In this document: positions 1 to 8,033 of the stretch, in pieces
Position numbering within the stretch: position 1 is the first letter of the stretch
Layout: each line of letters begins with the position of its first letter
Assembly: GCA_035527975.1 (NCBI GenBank)
Contig: DATKZM010000105.1
Location: forward strand, 1 to 64,000
DNA from: DATKZM01 sp035527975
Lineage (GTDB): Bacteria; Pseudomonadota; Alphaproteobacteria; JAPULJ01
DNA: 64,000 nucleotides
Direction: 5' to 3'
Translations under genes and position numbers: made by a program
The notes under the pieces: model-generated
What the model saw: only the letters and a program-made list of their open reading frames with translations
What the model was told of the DNA's origin: nothing
The model's database searches: none

Positions 1-302
1 CGCCGATTCTGGGAATCCCCAAGGCTGCAAACTATTGCAAGGTTCCGAAGCCAGAAACCCGAAACCTTGCAATCTCGATTACTTCACCACACCGGAAAAC
101 CATGACAGATCAGCCGGTTGGGCGTTGTTCACCGGGAACTCCAGAGCGCCCGGCGCTTATCAACTGTGATCCCGGATCCACCGCTGCCGAAGTCGAGCGA
201 TTTAGCGTCACCAGGCCGCCTGGCGCTTGAGGGAACACCGACCGTTCATTCTTATGACCGGTTGGTAACGCCAAGACGCGCGCTTTCGAGATCGTTTTGA
301 GC
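1..302. other. Left-edge stretch without a supported gene
   Basis: No reading frame here has a recognisable product. The only structure I see is the long inverted repeat at 34-73. The phosphate transporter gene on the minus strand ends at 303, so this stretch is its 3' flank. The upstream neighbour lies outside the window. Confidence 0.6.
34..73. repeat. 11-bp perfect inverted repeat with 18-nt spacer
   Basis: ATTGCAAGGTT at 34-44 is the exact reverse complement of AACCTTGCAAT at 63-73. No T-tract follows on either strand, so it is not a standard intrinsic terminator. The centre-to-centre distance of the arms is about 29 bp, near three helical turns, which would suit a dimeric regulator or a hairpin. 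Its function is unknown. Confidence 0.6.
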
Positions 303-1898
303 CTAGACGAAGGCCTGCAGCGCCAGGAAGATCAGCGCCGACAGGATGGCCGCCGCCGGCACGGTGACCAGCCAGGCCGCGATGATGGTAACGAGATGGC
401 GACGGCGCACCAGTTTCTTGCGCCGCACTTTCTTGGCCCGCTTCAGCGCCTTTTCGTCGGCGGGAACGGGGTTGCCCCTGGCTGTGCGCCGGGTCTTGCG
501 TCGTTCCAGCGCGTCGCGCAGCCAGTTGACGTGAAGCTCGCGGAAGAACCCCACCCCGAAGACGCCCCCGACCGCGATATGCGTGGAGCTGACCGGCAGG
601 CCCAGCCCCGAGGCAACGATCACCGTGATCGCGGCGGACAGCGCGACACAGAAGGCGCGCAAGGGATCGAGCCTGGTGATCTTCTCGCCGACCGTGCGCA
701 CCAGCTTGGGCCCGAACAGGAAAAGCCCGGCGGAAATCCCCAGCCCGCCCACCAGCAGGACCCAGATAGGGATGTCGACTTGCGTTGCGATGCTGCCCGT
801 CGTGGTCGTGTGCACGATTGCGGCGAGCGGGCCGACGGCATTGGCGACGTCGTTGGCGCCGTGCGCGAAAGACAGCAGCGCGGCCGAGCAGATCAACGGG
901 ATCACGAAGAGCGAGCTTACCGCCTTGCGCCGGTTCTCCAACGTCAGCGCGCGCTTGGCCACCACCGGGCGGACCACCGCGTAGGTGACCGCGAAGACAC
1001 CGAGCCCGAACAACGCCACCCAGGACATGTCGGGCTTCCAGATCTTCTTCAGCCCCTTGGTCACCAGATACATCGAGAAGATGCCGGCCATCAGCCCGAC
1101 CAGTACCGGCACCCAGCGCTTGGCCGCGCCCAGCTTGTCCTCGCGGAACAGGATCATGAATTTGATGAAGGCCAGGAATGCCGCCGCGATCACTCCGCCC
1201 AGCACCGGCGAGATCACCCAGGAGGCGGCGATCTTGGCCATGGTCGGCCAGTTGACCGCGCTGACCCCGGCCGCGGTGATGCCCGCGCCCATCACGGCGC
1301 CGACGATCGAATGGGTGGTCGAAACCGGCGCGCCGACATAAGTCGCAAGGTTGATCCACAGCGCCGCCGCCAGCAGCGCCGCCATCATCACCCAGACGAA
1401 GGTGCGCGCGTCGCCGATCGCGCCCGGGTCGATGATCCCCTTGGAGACCGTCTTGACCACGTCGCCGCCGGCGACAAGTGCACCGGCGCTTTCAAAGACG
1501 GCGGCGATCAGCAGCGCGCCCATCATGGTGAGCGCGCGCGAGCCGACGGCGGGACCGACATTGTTGGCGACATCGTTGGCGCCGATGTTGAGCGCCATGT
1601 AGCCGCCGATCACCGCCGCCACGATGACGAAACCGCTGCCGGCGACGTGGCCGGTATAGATCTCGACGAAGGCCCAGACCAGCACCAGGAAGAGGAAGCT
1701 CAGGCTCAAGCCGGTCAGGCGGCTGGCCTGTTCCCGGCTTGCTTTCTGCAGCCAGCCGACCCCCTTCAGATCCTTGTCGAGGGATTTGAGCGGTTTTGAT
1801 TTGTCCGGTGATTTATCTGCCGCCGGCGACACGCCGGCCTTGGGGTCGCTGCCTGTATTCGTGGCCGGCCCGTTGAGAGCGTCGGTATCAGACGTCAT
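303..1898 (-). CDS. PiT-family inorganic phosphate permease
   Basis: Low-affinity phosphate transporter of the inner membrane, 531 aa. The two signature motifs of the PiT family are both visible: GANDVANNVGPAVGS at about residues 106-120 and HGANDVANAVGPLAAI in the second half, matching the inverted internal duplication of the family. About ten hydrophobic segments follow a hydrophilic N-terminus of some 60 residues rich in Asp, Lys and Pro. A cytoplasmic Lys/Arg-rich stretch lies near the C-terminus. It stands alone, with no PhoU-like DUF47 partner visible beside it. A Pho-box-like direct repeat lies about 40 bp upstream at 1937-1954. Confidence 0.93.
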   Translation of the reverse strand: MTSDTDALNGPATNTGSDPKAGVSPAADKSPDKSKPLKSLDKDLKGVGWLQKASREQASRLTGLSLSFLFLVLVWAFVEIYTGHVAGSGFVIVAAVIGGYMALNIGANDVANNVGPAVGSRALTMMGALLIAAVFESAGALVAGGDVVKTVSKGIIDPGAIGDARTFVWVMMAALLAAALWINLATYVGAPVSTTHSIVGAVMGAGITAAGVSAVNWPTMAKIAASWVISPVLGGVIAAAFLAFIKFMILFREDKLGAAKRWVPVLVGLMAGIFSMYLVTKGLKKIWKPDMSWVALFGLGVFAVTYAVVRPVVAKRALTLENRRKAVSSLFVIPLICSAALLSFAHGANDVANAVGPLAAIVHTTTTGSIATQVDIPIWVLLVGGLGISAGLFLFGPKLVRTVGEKITRLDPLRAFCVALSAAITVIVASGLGLPVSSTHIAVGGVFGVGFFRELHVNWLRDALERRKTRRTARGNPVPADEKALKRAKKVRRKKLVRRRHLVTIIAAWLVTVPAAAILSALIFLALQAFV

Positions 1899-1936
1899 GC
1901 GGCGCTACGGTCCATGGCGCGCGTGGGGCGCGCAGC

Positions 1937-1954
1937 GTGTCACGGTGTTGTCAC
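1937..1954. promoter_or_regulatory. Pho-box-like 7-4-7 direct repeat upstream of the phosphate permease
   Basis: GTGTCAC, four bases, then TTGTCAC. This fits the PhoB half-site CTGTCAT repeated at 11-bp spacing. It lies 39 bp before the start codon of the minus-strand permease but reads on the plus strand, so its orientation is reversed relative to the gene. PhoB is known to repress pit in Sinorhizobium, so a repressive site would be plausible. The call rests on motif and position only. Confidence 0.35.
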
Positions 1955-2023
1955 GGATATGTAGCCGAACACCCGCCGGCACGCCACAGCGATTGTGAGC
2001 GTGCGGCGCTTTGGCAGGCAGGC

Positions 2024-3280
2024 CTAGTCGGCCAATTGCGCTGCGATCAGGCCGAGGCAGGTCAGCGCGCCCAGCGGCGGCGCCCAGCGCGGCGCGCGGA
2101 TGGCGAGATCGGGTCGCGGCGCCTTCACTTGCAGGCGCATCAGGCTGAGGTTGACCAGCGCGAAGACCGCAAGGGTAATCGTGCTGGTGGCGCTCACCAG
2201 GGCGCTGAACGGCACGGCGACCACCAGCGCCAGCACCAGCGCGCCGCCGATCAGGGTTGCGCGCAGCGGCGTGCGGGTCCGCGCGTTGACCGCCGAGAAC
2301 CAGTCCGGCAGCAGGTCCCGCCGCGCCATGCCGTATGCGAGGCGCGCCACCAGCATGATCTCCACCATTACGCCGTTGGCGGTGGCGATGAGGGCGATTG
2401 CCGCGAAATGCCGGCTGTAGGCAAAGCCGGTCTTCTCGAGCACCGCGACCAGCGGCGCGTCATGCGCGGAAAGATCGGCCGGCGACAGGGCGAAGACCGA
2501 GACGAGGGCCACCACACCGTAAATCACTGATGAGATCGCCACCGCGGCGAGGATCGCGCGCGGCAGGGTGCGGGCAACCTCATCGGCTTCCTCGGCCATA
2601 TTGGCCAGGGTGTCGAAACCGATGAAGGCGAAGAAAGCAACGAACATGCCGGCGAAAACCCCGGCCCAGCCGCCCAGATTGCCAGGGATGAGCTCGCCGG
2701 CGCGCGCCGGCAGCGCCTCGAGGGCAGGGCTTGCCATAACGACGATCAGCACCAGCCCGCCGATCTCGATGATCGTCAACACCACGGCGACGCGCACGCT
2801 TTCCGTGACGCCCACTGCCGCAACAATGGTGAAGAGCGCCACGACGATGGCCCCGCCGGCCCAACGCGGCAGCGCCACGTATTGCTGCAGATAGCCGGCC
2901 GCGCCCTTGGCGATCGAGGCGGCGGCGATGATGGCAACGAAAATCAGCGCGACCCCCGCGAGCCGCGCCAGCACCCGGCTCCCGAAGGCTTCCTGGACAT
3001 AGGCGGTTTCGCCCGCCGCCTCGGGGTGGCGCGCGACCAGCTCGGCGTAAGAGAATCCGGTCAGCCCGGCGACGATGCCGGCCGCCACGAAGGCGAGCGG
3101 CGCGGCCATGCCGGCGCGTCCCGCCACCTCGCCCACCAGTACATAGATGCCCGCGCCGATAATGGTGCCGAGCCCGTAGAAAGTGAGCGGCCAGAAGCCG
3201 AGCGAACGCTTGAGCGCGGGCCGGCGTTCCGGGCGGGCGTCATCGAAATAGGGGCTGCGAGGCTTGATCGCGTCGGCCAT
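2024..3280 (-). CDS. APC-superfamily amino acid/polyamine permease
   Basis: Inner-membrane secondary transporter of 418 aa. The first membrane segment carries the APC motif GLGTIIGAGIYVLVGEVAG (about residues 36-54), the unwound substrate-binding helix of the fold. About eleven to twelve hydrophobic segments follow. The central GFDTLANMAEEADEVARTLP resembles the conserved loop of APC permeases. The substrate cannot be read from sequence. It is slightly shorter than many family members, which have 450 or more residues. It is transcribed in the same direction as the phosphate permease, with a 125-bp gap. Confidence 0.88.
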   Translation of the reverse strand: MADAIKPRSPYFDDARPERRPALKRSLGFWPLTFYGLGTIIGAGIYVLVGEVAGRAGMAAPLAFVAAGIVAGLTGFSYAELVARHPEAAGETAYVQEAFGSRVLARLAGVALIFVAIIAAASIAKGAAGYLQQYVALPRWAGGAIVVALFTIVAAVGVTESVRVAVVLTIIEIGGLVLIVVMASPALEALPARAGELIPGNLGGWAGVFAGMFVAFFAFIGFDTLANMAEEADEVARTLPRAILAAVAISSVIYGVVALVSVFALSPADLSAHDAPLVAVLEKTGFAYSRHFAAIALIATANGVMVEIMLVARLAYGMARRDLLPDWFSAVNARTRTPLRATLIGGALVLALVVAVPFSALVSATSTITLAVFALVNLSLMRLQVKAPRPDLAIRAPRWAPPLGALTCLGLIAAQLAD

Positions 3281-3318
3281 TTACGGGCCAGCCAGTTGCG
3301 TAGGATGCATCGTCGTCA

Positions 3319-3348
3319 TTCCCTCTCCCTCTTCAGAGGGGGAGGGAG
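3319..3348. repeat. Palindromic repeat, family C (CCCTCYCCCT...AGGGGGAGGG)
   Basis: A C-rich arm at 3321-3331 and a G-rich arm at 3336-3346 form a hairpin of the same type as at 21959, 28114, 28514, 32860, 42171 and 52309. It lies between the APC permease and the next gene on the minus strand. There is no T-tract. Confidence 0.7.
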
Positions 3349-3390
3349 ATCTATACGATCCGCGATGCCGATCATTCCTGCCATGCCACC

Positions 3391-6111
3391 TCAGCCCGGC
3401 TTCTTCGCCTGCTTGCGCGCCTTTTTCAGCGGCAGGCGGACGCGCAGCACTTCGGGCTCGTCGGCCGACCGCTCGATATGGAAGCCGAGCGAACGGGCGA
3501 GGCCGAGCATGGCGGTGTTCTCCGCCAGCACGTCGCCGTAAAGCTCGCCGATGCCGTGGCCGCGGGCGTAGTCGATGATCCGCCGCATCAGCAGCGCGCC
3601 CAGGCCCTTGCCCGCCATGTCGGTGACGATCGTAATCGCGAATTCCGCGCGCGCCTTGTCGGGCTCGGCCAGGATACGCGCGACGCCGTAGCCACGCGAT
3701 TTGCCGGCCCGGCCCGGCTCGACCAGCACCAGCGCCATCTCGCGGTCGTAGTCGATCTGGCTGAAATGGGCCGCCATCTGATGGGTCAGCACCTTGAGTG
3801 GCGCAAAGAAGCGCAAACGCACCGCCTGCGGCGACAGCCGCGCGAAAGCGTCCTGGAACATCGGCTCGTCCTCGGGGCGCACCGGGCGCAGCAAAAACGT
3901 CTTGCCGGCGATCTCCACGGTCTCTTCCAGGGCCACCGGATAGGGCCGGATGGCGAGGCGGTCCTCGGGCTTCACCCCGCGTTTGGCGCGCCGCACCCGC
4001 ACCCGTGCGTCGAGCGCGATGGCACCTTTGTCGTCGGCGAAGAGCGGGTTGATGTCGAGCTCGGCGATCTCCGCAAGGTCGGCCGCCATGCGCGAGACCT
4101 TGACCAGCGTCAGTGCAACGGTCTCCAGATCGGCGCGCGGCCGGTCGCGGTAGCCGACGAGCTGCTTGTAGATGCGCGTCTGCTCGATCGCGTCCATGGC
4201 GAGCTTCATGTTGAGCGGCGGCAGCGCCAGCGCCTTGTCGTCGAGCACCTCAACCGCCACCCCGCCGGCGCCGAACAGCACGATCGGGCCGAACAGCGGG
4301 TCCTCGGCCAGGCCCAGGATCAGCTCATGCGCGCCGGGCCGCACGATCATCGCCTGCACGGTGACGCCGTCGATCTTCGCCTTGGGCATGACCGCGCGCA
4401 CGCGTGCGAACATGGCCTCGGTCTCGGCGCGCACGTCGTCCGGTCCGTCGACGCCCAGCACCACCCCGCCGACATCCGACTTGTGGGTGATGTCGCGCGA
4501 CAGGATCTTGAGCGCCACCGGCTCGCCGATCCTTTGCGCCGCCGCCACCGCCGCATCGGCATCGGCGGCGATTTCGGTCGCGACGATCGGCACGTCGTAG
4601 GCGGCAAGCAGCGCCTTGGCCTCGACCTCGCTCAGCCATTCGCGCTTTTCGGCCAACGCCGCCTCGATCGGTACGCGCGCGGCGGCGAGGTCGGGTGTGA
4701 ACTCCTGCGGCTGCGAGGGCGGCGTTTCGATCAGCGCCGCTTGGGCCGCGCGGTGATGCACAAGATGCATGAAGCCGCGTGTCGCATCGCCGGGCGTGTT
4801 GTAGCTCGGCACGTCGGCCTCGGCGAAAACGCGCCGTCCGCCGGCTGCCGCCGCCCCGCCGACCCAGCTCGTCAGCACCAGCTTCCTGCCCGCGCCCAGC
4901 GCCACGCCGTCGGCGATCGCGCGCGCCGCTTCCTCGGAACTCGCCACGCCGGTCGGGCAGTTCAGCACCAGCACCGCGTCGGAGGATTTGTCTTCCAGCA
5001 GGATCTCCAGCGCCGCCGCATAGCGCGACCCCGGCGCATCGCCGATGATGTCGATGGGATTGCCGTGCGACCAGGTCGGCGGCAGCACTTCGTTGAGCGC
5101 CTTGATCGTCTTGGGCGGCAGGCTTGCCATGGTGCCGCCGGCATCGATCAGCCCGTCGGCCGCCAGCACGCCGAAGCCGCCGCCATTGGAGAGGATGGCG
5201 AGCCGGTCGCCCGGCGGCGGTTTGCATTTGGCCAGCGTCTCCACGGCGTCGAACAGCTCGTCGAGCGTCTTGACCCGCAGGATGCCGGCGCGCCGGAAGG
5301 CCGCCTCGAATACCGCATCGGCCCCCGCCATGGCGCCGGTATGCGAGCTCGCCGCCTTGGCGCCCGCCTCGTGACGCCCGGACTTGATGACCACGACGGG
5401 CTTGGTGCGCGCCGCCGCGCGTGCGGCCGACATGAACTTCCGCGCATGCGTCACCGTCTCCATGTAGATGAGGATCGCCGCGACATCGGCGTCGCGCCCG
5501 AAATGGTCGAGTAGGTCGCCGAAATCGACATCGGCCATCGCCCCCATCGAGACCATGTGCGAGAAGCCGATATCGCGCCCGGCCGCCCAGTCGAGCACGC
5601 CGGTGACGATGGCGCCCGATTGCGACAGGAAGGCGAGCTTGCCCGGTTCCGGCGCCATATGCGCGAAGCCCGCATTGAGCCCGATCCCCGGCACCATCAC
5701 GCCCAGACAGTTGGGCCCGACGACGCGCAGAAGATGTGGCCGGGCGGCGTCCAGCATCTGGCGCTGCAATGCCTTGCCGTCCTTCTGGCCGTCCTCGCCG
5801 AAGCCGGCGGTGATGACGACCGCGCCGCGCGCGCCGGCCGCGCCCAGTTCCTTGACCGCCCCCGGCACGATGCGCGGCGGCGTGACGATGACACCGAGAT
5901 CGGGCGGGCGCGGCAGCTCGGCGATCGACCGGTAGCAGCGCACGCTCATGATCTCGTCGTATTTGGGATTGACCGGCCAGACGCGTCCCTTGAAGCCGTC
6001 GCGCAGCAGGTTGCTGAGCACCACGCGGCCGAGGCTGCCGGTCTCCGGGCTCGCCCCGATCAGCGCCACCGAGGCGGGATTGAAGATGGCGTCGAGATTG
6101 CGCGTGGTCAT
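3391..6111 (-). CDS. NDP-forming acyl-CoA synthetase-GNAT fusion (PatZ/Pat-like protein acetyltransferase)
   Basis: Protein of 906 aa with the domain order of protein lysine acetyltransferase Pat/PatZ. A CoA-binding Rossmann domain (about 1-130, beginning IFNPASVALIGASPETGSLG) is followed by succinyl-CoA-ligase-like domains (about 150-460), an ATP-grasp domain (about 480-700) and a C-terminal GNAT domain (about 735-890) with the acetyl-CoA loop GKGLGALLM. Pat enzymes inactivate AMP-forming acyl-CoA synthetases by acetylating the active-site lysine, and two such synthetases are encoded at 44.0 and 54.4 kb. The motif ASSHTGAMAG keeps the His that is phosphorylated in true ADP-forming synthetases, so catalytic synthetase activity is also possible. 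The gene is monocistronic as far as seen. Confidence 0.85.
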   Translation of the reverse strand: MTTRNLDAIFNPASVALIGASPETGSLGRVVLSNLLRDGFKGRVWPVNPKYDEIMSVRCYRSIAELPRPPDLGVIVTPPRIVPGAVKELGAAGARGAVVITAGFGEDGQKDGKALQRQMLDAARPHLLRVVGPNCLGVMVPGIGLNAGFAHMAPEPGKLAFLSQSGAIVTGVLDWAAGRDIGFSHMVSMGAMADVDFGDLLDHFGRDADVAAILIYMETVTHARKFMSAARAAARTKPVVVIKSGRHEAGAKAASSHTGAMAGADAVFEAAFRRAGILRVKTLDELFDAVETLAKCKPPPGDRLAILSNGGGFGVLAADGLIDAGGTMASLPPKTIKALNEVLPPTWSHGNPIDIIGDAPGSRYAAALEILLEDKSSDAVLVLNCPTGVASSEEAARAIADGVALGAGRKLVLTSWVGGAAAAGGRRVFAEADVPSYNTPGDATRGFMHLVHHRAAQAALIETPPSQPQEFTPDLAAARVPIEAALAEKREWLSEVEAKALLAAYDVPIVATEIAADADAAVAAAQRIGEPVALKILSRDITHKSDVGGVVLGVDGPDDVRAETEAMFARVRAVMPKAKIDGVTVQAMIVRPGAHELILGLAEDPLFGPIVLFGAGGVAVEVLDDKALALPPLNMKLAMDAIEQTRIYKQLVGYRDRPRADLETVALTLVKVSRMAADLAEIAELDINPLFADDKGAIALDARVRVRRAKRGVKPEDRLAIRPYPVALEETVEIAGKTFLLRPVRPEDEPMFQDAFARLSPQAVRLRFFAPLKVLTHQMAAHFSQIDYDREMALVLVEPGRAGKSRGYGVARILAEPDKARAEFAITIVTDMAGKGLGALLMRRIIDYARGHGIGELYGDVLAENTAMLGLARSLGFHIERSADEPEVLRVRLPLKKARKQAKKPG

Positions 6112-6231
6112 GGCTGCCGGCGGTTCATCTCTGGTGGTGCGAGGACAGGTGTCAGCTTACCCGCCGCGCGGGGCCGAACAAAGGTGGCGGGGCGATATTA
6201 CGGTGTAGCCCTCATGCTTCGACAAGCCCAG

Positions 6232-6304
6232 CCTTCGACAAGCTCAGGATGAGGTTCATGTTTGGGGCAACCAACGATGTTCCTCATCCTGAGCTTGTCG
6301 AAGG
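6232..6304. repeat. Palindromic repeat, family A (TTCGACAAGCTCAGGATGAG)
   Basis: Arms of 23 bp at 6232-6254 and 6282-6304 are perfect reverse complements, separated by 27 nt. A partial extra copy of the left arm (CTTCGACAAGCCCAG) lies just upstream at about 6217. A second copy of the element is at 39234-39305. The loop is also partly conserved between the two (GGGCAAYCAACRATG). Confidence 0.85.
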
Positions 6305-6338
6305 GTGAGCGAGCGGACAGGCAAGCTTGTCGATGGCG

Positions 6339-6851
6339 TCACCCGCCCAGCAGCCCGCGATAGATATCCGCCGTCTCCGCATCGAAGGCGCAGAAGATGA
6401 CGTGGCTGACCGCCGGTGCATCCGCGAGCGCGGCCTGCACGGTCGAGACCGCGATCGCGGCCGCCGCCTCTTTGGGATAGCCGTAGATGCCGGTCGAGAT
6501 CGCCGGAAAGGCGATGGCGGCGCAGCCATGTTCCTGCGCCAGCGCCATAACGGCGCGGTAGCAGTTCGCCAGGAGCTCGGCCTCACCCGCCGCGCCGCCC
6601 TGCCAGAAGGGCCCGACCGCGTGGATCACGTGCCGGGCCTTCAGATTGTAACCGGCAGTGATCTTCGCCGAGCCGGTGGGGCAGCCGCCGAGCGTGCGGC
6701 ACTCCTTGCGTAGATCCGGGCCGGCGGCGATGTGGATCGCGCCGTCGACCCCGCCGCCGCCCAGCAACGTCTCGTTGGCGGCGTTCACGACCGCATCGAC
6801 GTCGAGCTTGGTGATGTCGCCTTCCATGACCTCCAGGCGGGCGGCGCTCAT
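6339..6851 (-). CDS. Macrodomain protein (O-acetyl-ADP-ribose deacetylase type)
   Basis: Single macrodomain of 170 aa, MacroD/YmdB-like. The ADP-ribose-binding signature is present: DAVVNAANETLLGGGGVDGA at about residues 19-38, including the NAAN and GGGGVDGAI loops, and FPAISTGIYGYP near residue 120. Such enzymes remove acetyl or ADP-ribosyl groups from ADP-ribose adducts. Its ATG overlaps the stop of alanine dehydrogenase upstream (ATGA at 6848-6851), so the two are probably translationally coupled. Confidence in the family is high; the physiological substrate is unknown. Confidence 0.92.
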   Translation of the reverse strand: MSAARLEVMEGDITKLDVDAVVNAANETLLGGGGVDGAIHIAAGPDLRKECRTLGGCPTGSAKITAGYNLKARHVIHAVGPFWQGGAAGEAELLANCYRAVMALAQEHGCAAIAFPAISTGIYGYPKEAAAAIAVSTVQAALADAPAVSHVIFCAFDAETADIYRGLLGG

Positions 6852-7966
6852 GCTGCCAGCGCCTCGGCGGCGGGGGTGAAGTCGAGCTCGAGGTCGCGCG
6901 CGATCCGCTCATACGTCACCTTGCCGGCATGGATGTTGAGGCCGGCCATGAAGTGCGGGTCGTCGCCCAGCGCCGCCTTCACGCCCTTGTCGGCGAGCGC
7001 CAGAATGAAGGGCAGCGTTGCGTTGTTGAGCGCGAAGGCCGAAGTGCGCGGGACGGCCCCCGGCATGTTGGTGACGCAGTAATGGATCACGCCCTCCTCG
7101 ACATAGGTCGGGTTGGCGTGGTCGGTCGGCCGGCTGGTCTCGAAGCAGCCGCCCTGGTCGATCGAGATATCGACCACCACCGAGCCCGGCCGCATCGAGC
7201 GCACCATCTCGCGCGTCACCACCTTGGGCGCGATGCCGCCAGGCAGCAGCACGGCGCCGACCACAAGATCGGCGTCGGCGACCACGGTCTCGGCCGCCTC
7301 CAGCGTCGAATAGAGCGTGCGCAGCTGGCCGCCGAAATGAAGATCGAGATGGCTGAGCTTGGCGAGCGATTTTTCCAGCACGATGACATTGGCTTCGGTG
7401 CCCATCGCCATGCGCGCGGCACTGGTCCCGGCAACGCCGCCGCCGAGCACAGCGACCCGCGCCGGCAGCACCCCCGGCACGCCGCCCAGCAGCACGCCCG
7501 CGCCGCCATTCTCCTTTTCCAGCAAATGCGCGCCGACCTGGATCGACATGCGTCCGGCAACCTCGCTCATCGGCGCCAGCAGCGGCAGCCCGCCATCGCG
7601 GTCGGTCACCGTCTCATAGGCGATCGCGGTGGCGCCGGAGGCAATGAGCTCGTCCGTCTGCGTCTTGTCGGCGGCCAGATGCAGATACGTGAACAGTGTC
7701 TGGCCTTCGCGCAGGCGTTCACGTTCGGGCGCCAGCGGCTCCTTCACCTTGATGATCAGGTCGGCGTCGTTGAAGACATCCTCGGCCGTGGGCGCGATGC
7801 GCGCACCGGCGGCGGCGTAGACTTCGTCCGCAATACCGATACCGGCGCCGGCGCCGTGCTCGACCACAACCTCGTGGCCGTGATGGGTCAGCTCGCGCAC
7901 CGCGAAGGGCACCAGGCCCACCCGGTGCTCAAGCGTCTTGATCTCCTTGGGGCAGCCTATGCGCAT
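6848..7966 (-). CDS. ald: Alanine dehydrogenase
   Basis: NAD-dependent alanine dehydrogenase (L-alanine to pyruvate and ammonia), 372 aa, the usual length. N-terminal MRIGCPKEIKTLEHRVGL, the substrate-binding lysine region IKVKEP, the catalytic His in TYLHLAAD, the Rossmann loop VAVLGGGVAGTSAA (about residues 168-181) and SIDQGGCFETSRPTDH are all typical. It is the first gene of a two-gene minus-strand unit with the macrodomain gene, overlapping by 4 nt. Confidence 0.95.
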   Translation of the reverse strand: MRIGCPKEIKTLEHRVGLVPFAVRELTHHGHEVVVEHGAGAGIGIADEVYAAAGARIAPTAEDVFNDADLIIKVKEPLAPERERLREGQTLFTYLHLAADKTQTDELIASGATAIAYETVTDRDGGLPLLAPMSEVAGRMSIQVGAHLLEKENGGAGVLLGGVPGVLPARVAVLGGGVAGTSAARMAMGTEANVIVLEKSLAKLSHLDLHFGGQLRTLYSTLEAAETVVADADLVVGAVLLPGGIAPKVVTREMVRSMRPGSVVVDISIDQGGCFETSRPTDHANPTYVEEGVIHYCVTNMPGAVPRTSAFALNNATLPFILALADKGVKAALGDDPHFMAGLNIHAGKVTYERIARDLELDFTPAAEALAA

Positions 7967-8033
7967 CGCTCAGCTCCGCTACGGCTCGCACGTTTCAGTT
8001 GCGCCCCCGATATCGCCCGGCGCCGCGGTTCCG

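Noticed and set aside
297..1799. 500-codon plus-strand frame over the phosphate permease
   Set aside because: Antisense of the PiT gene, whose two signature motifs prove the minus strand is coding.
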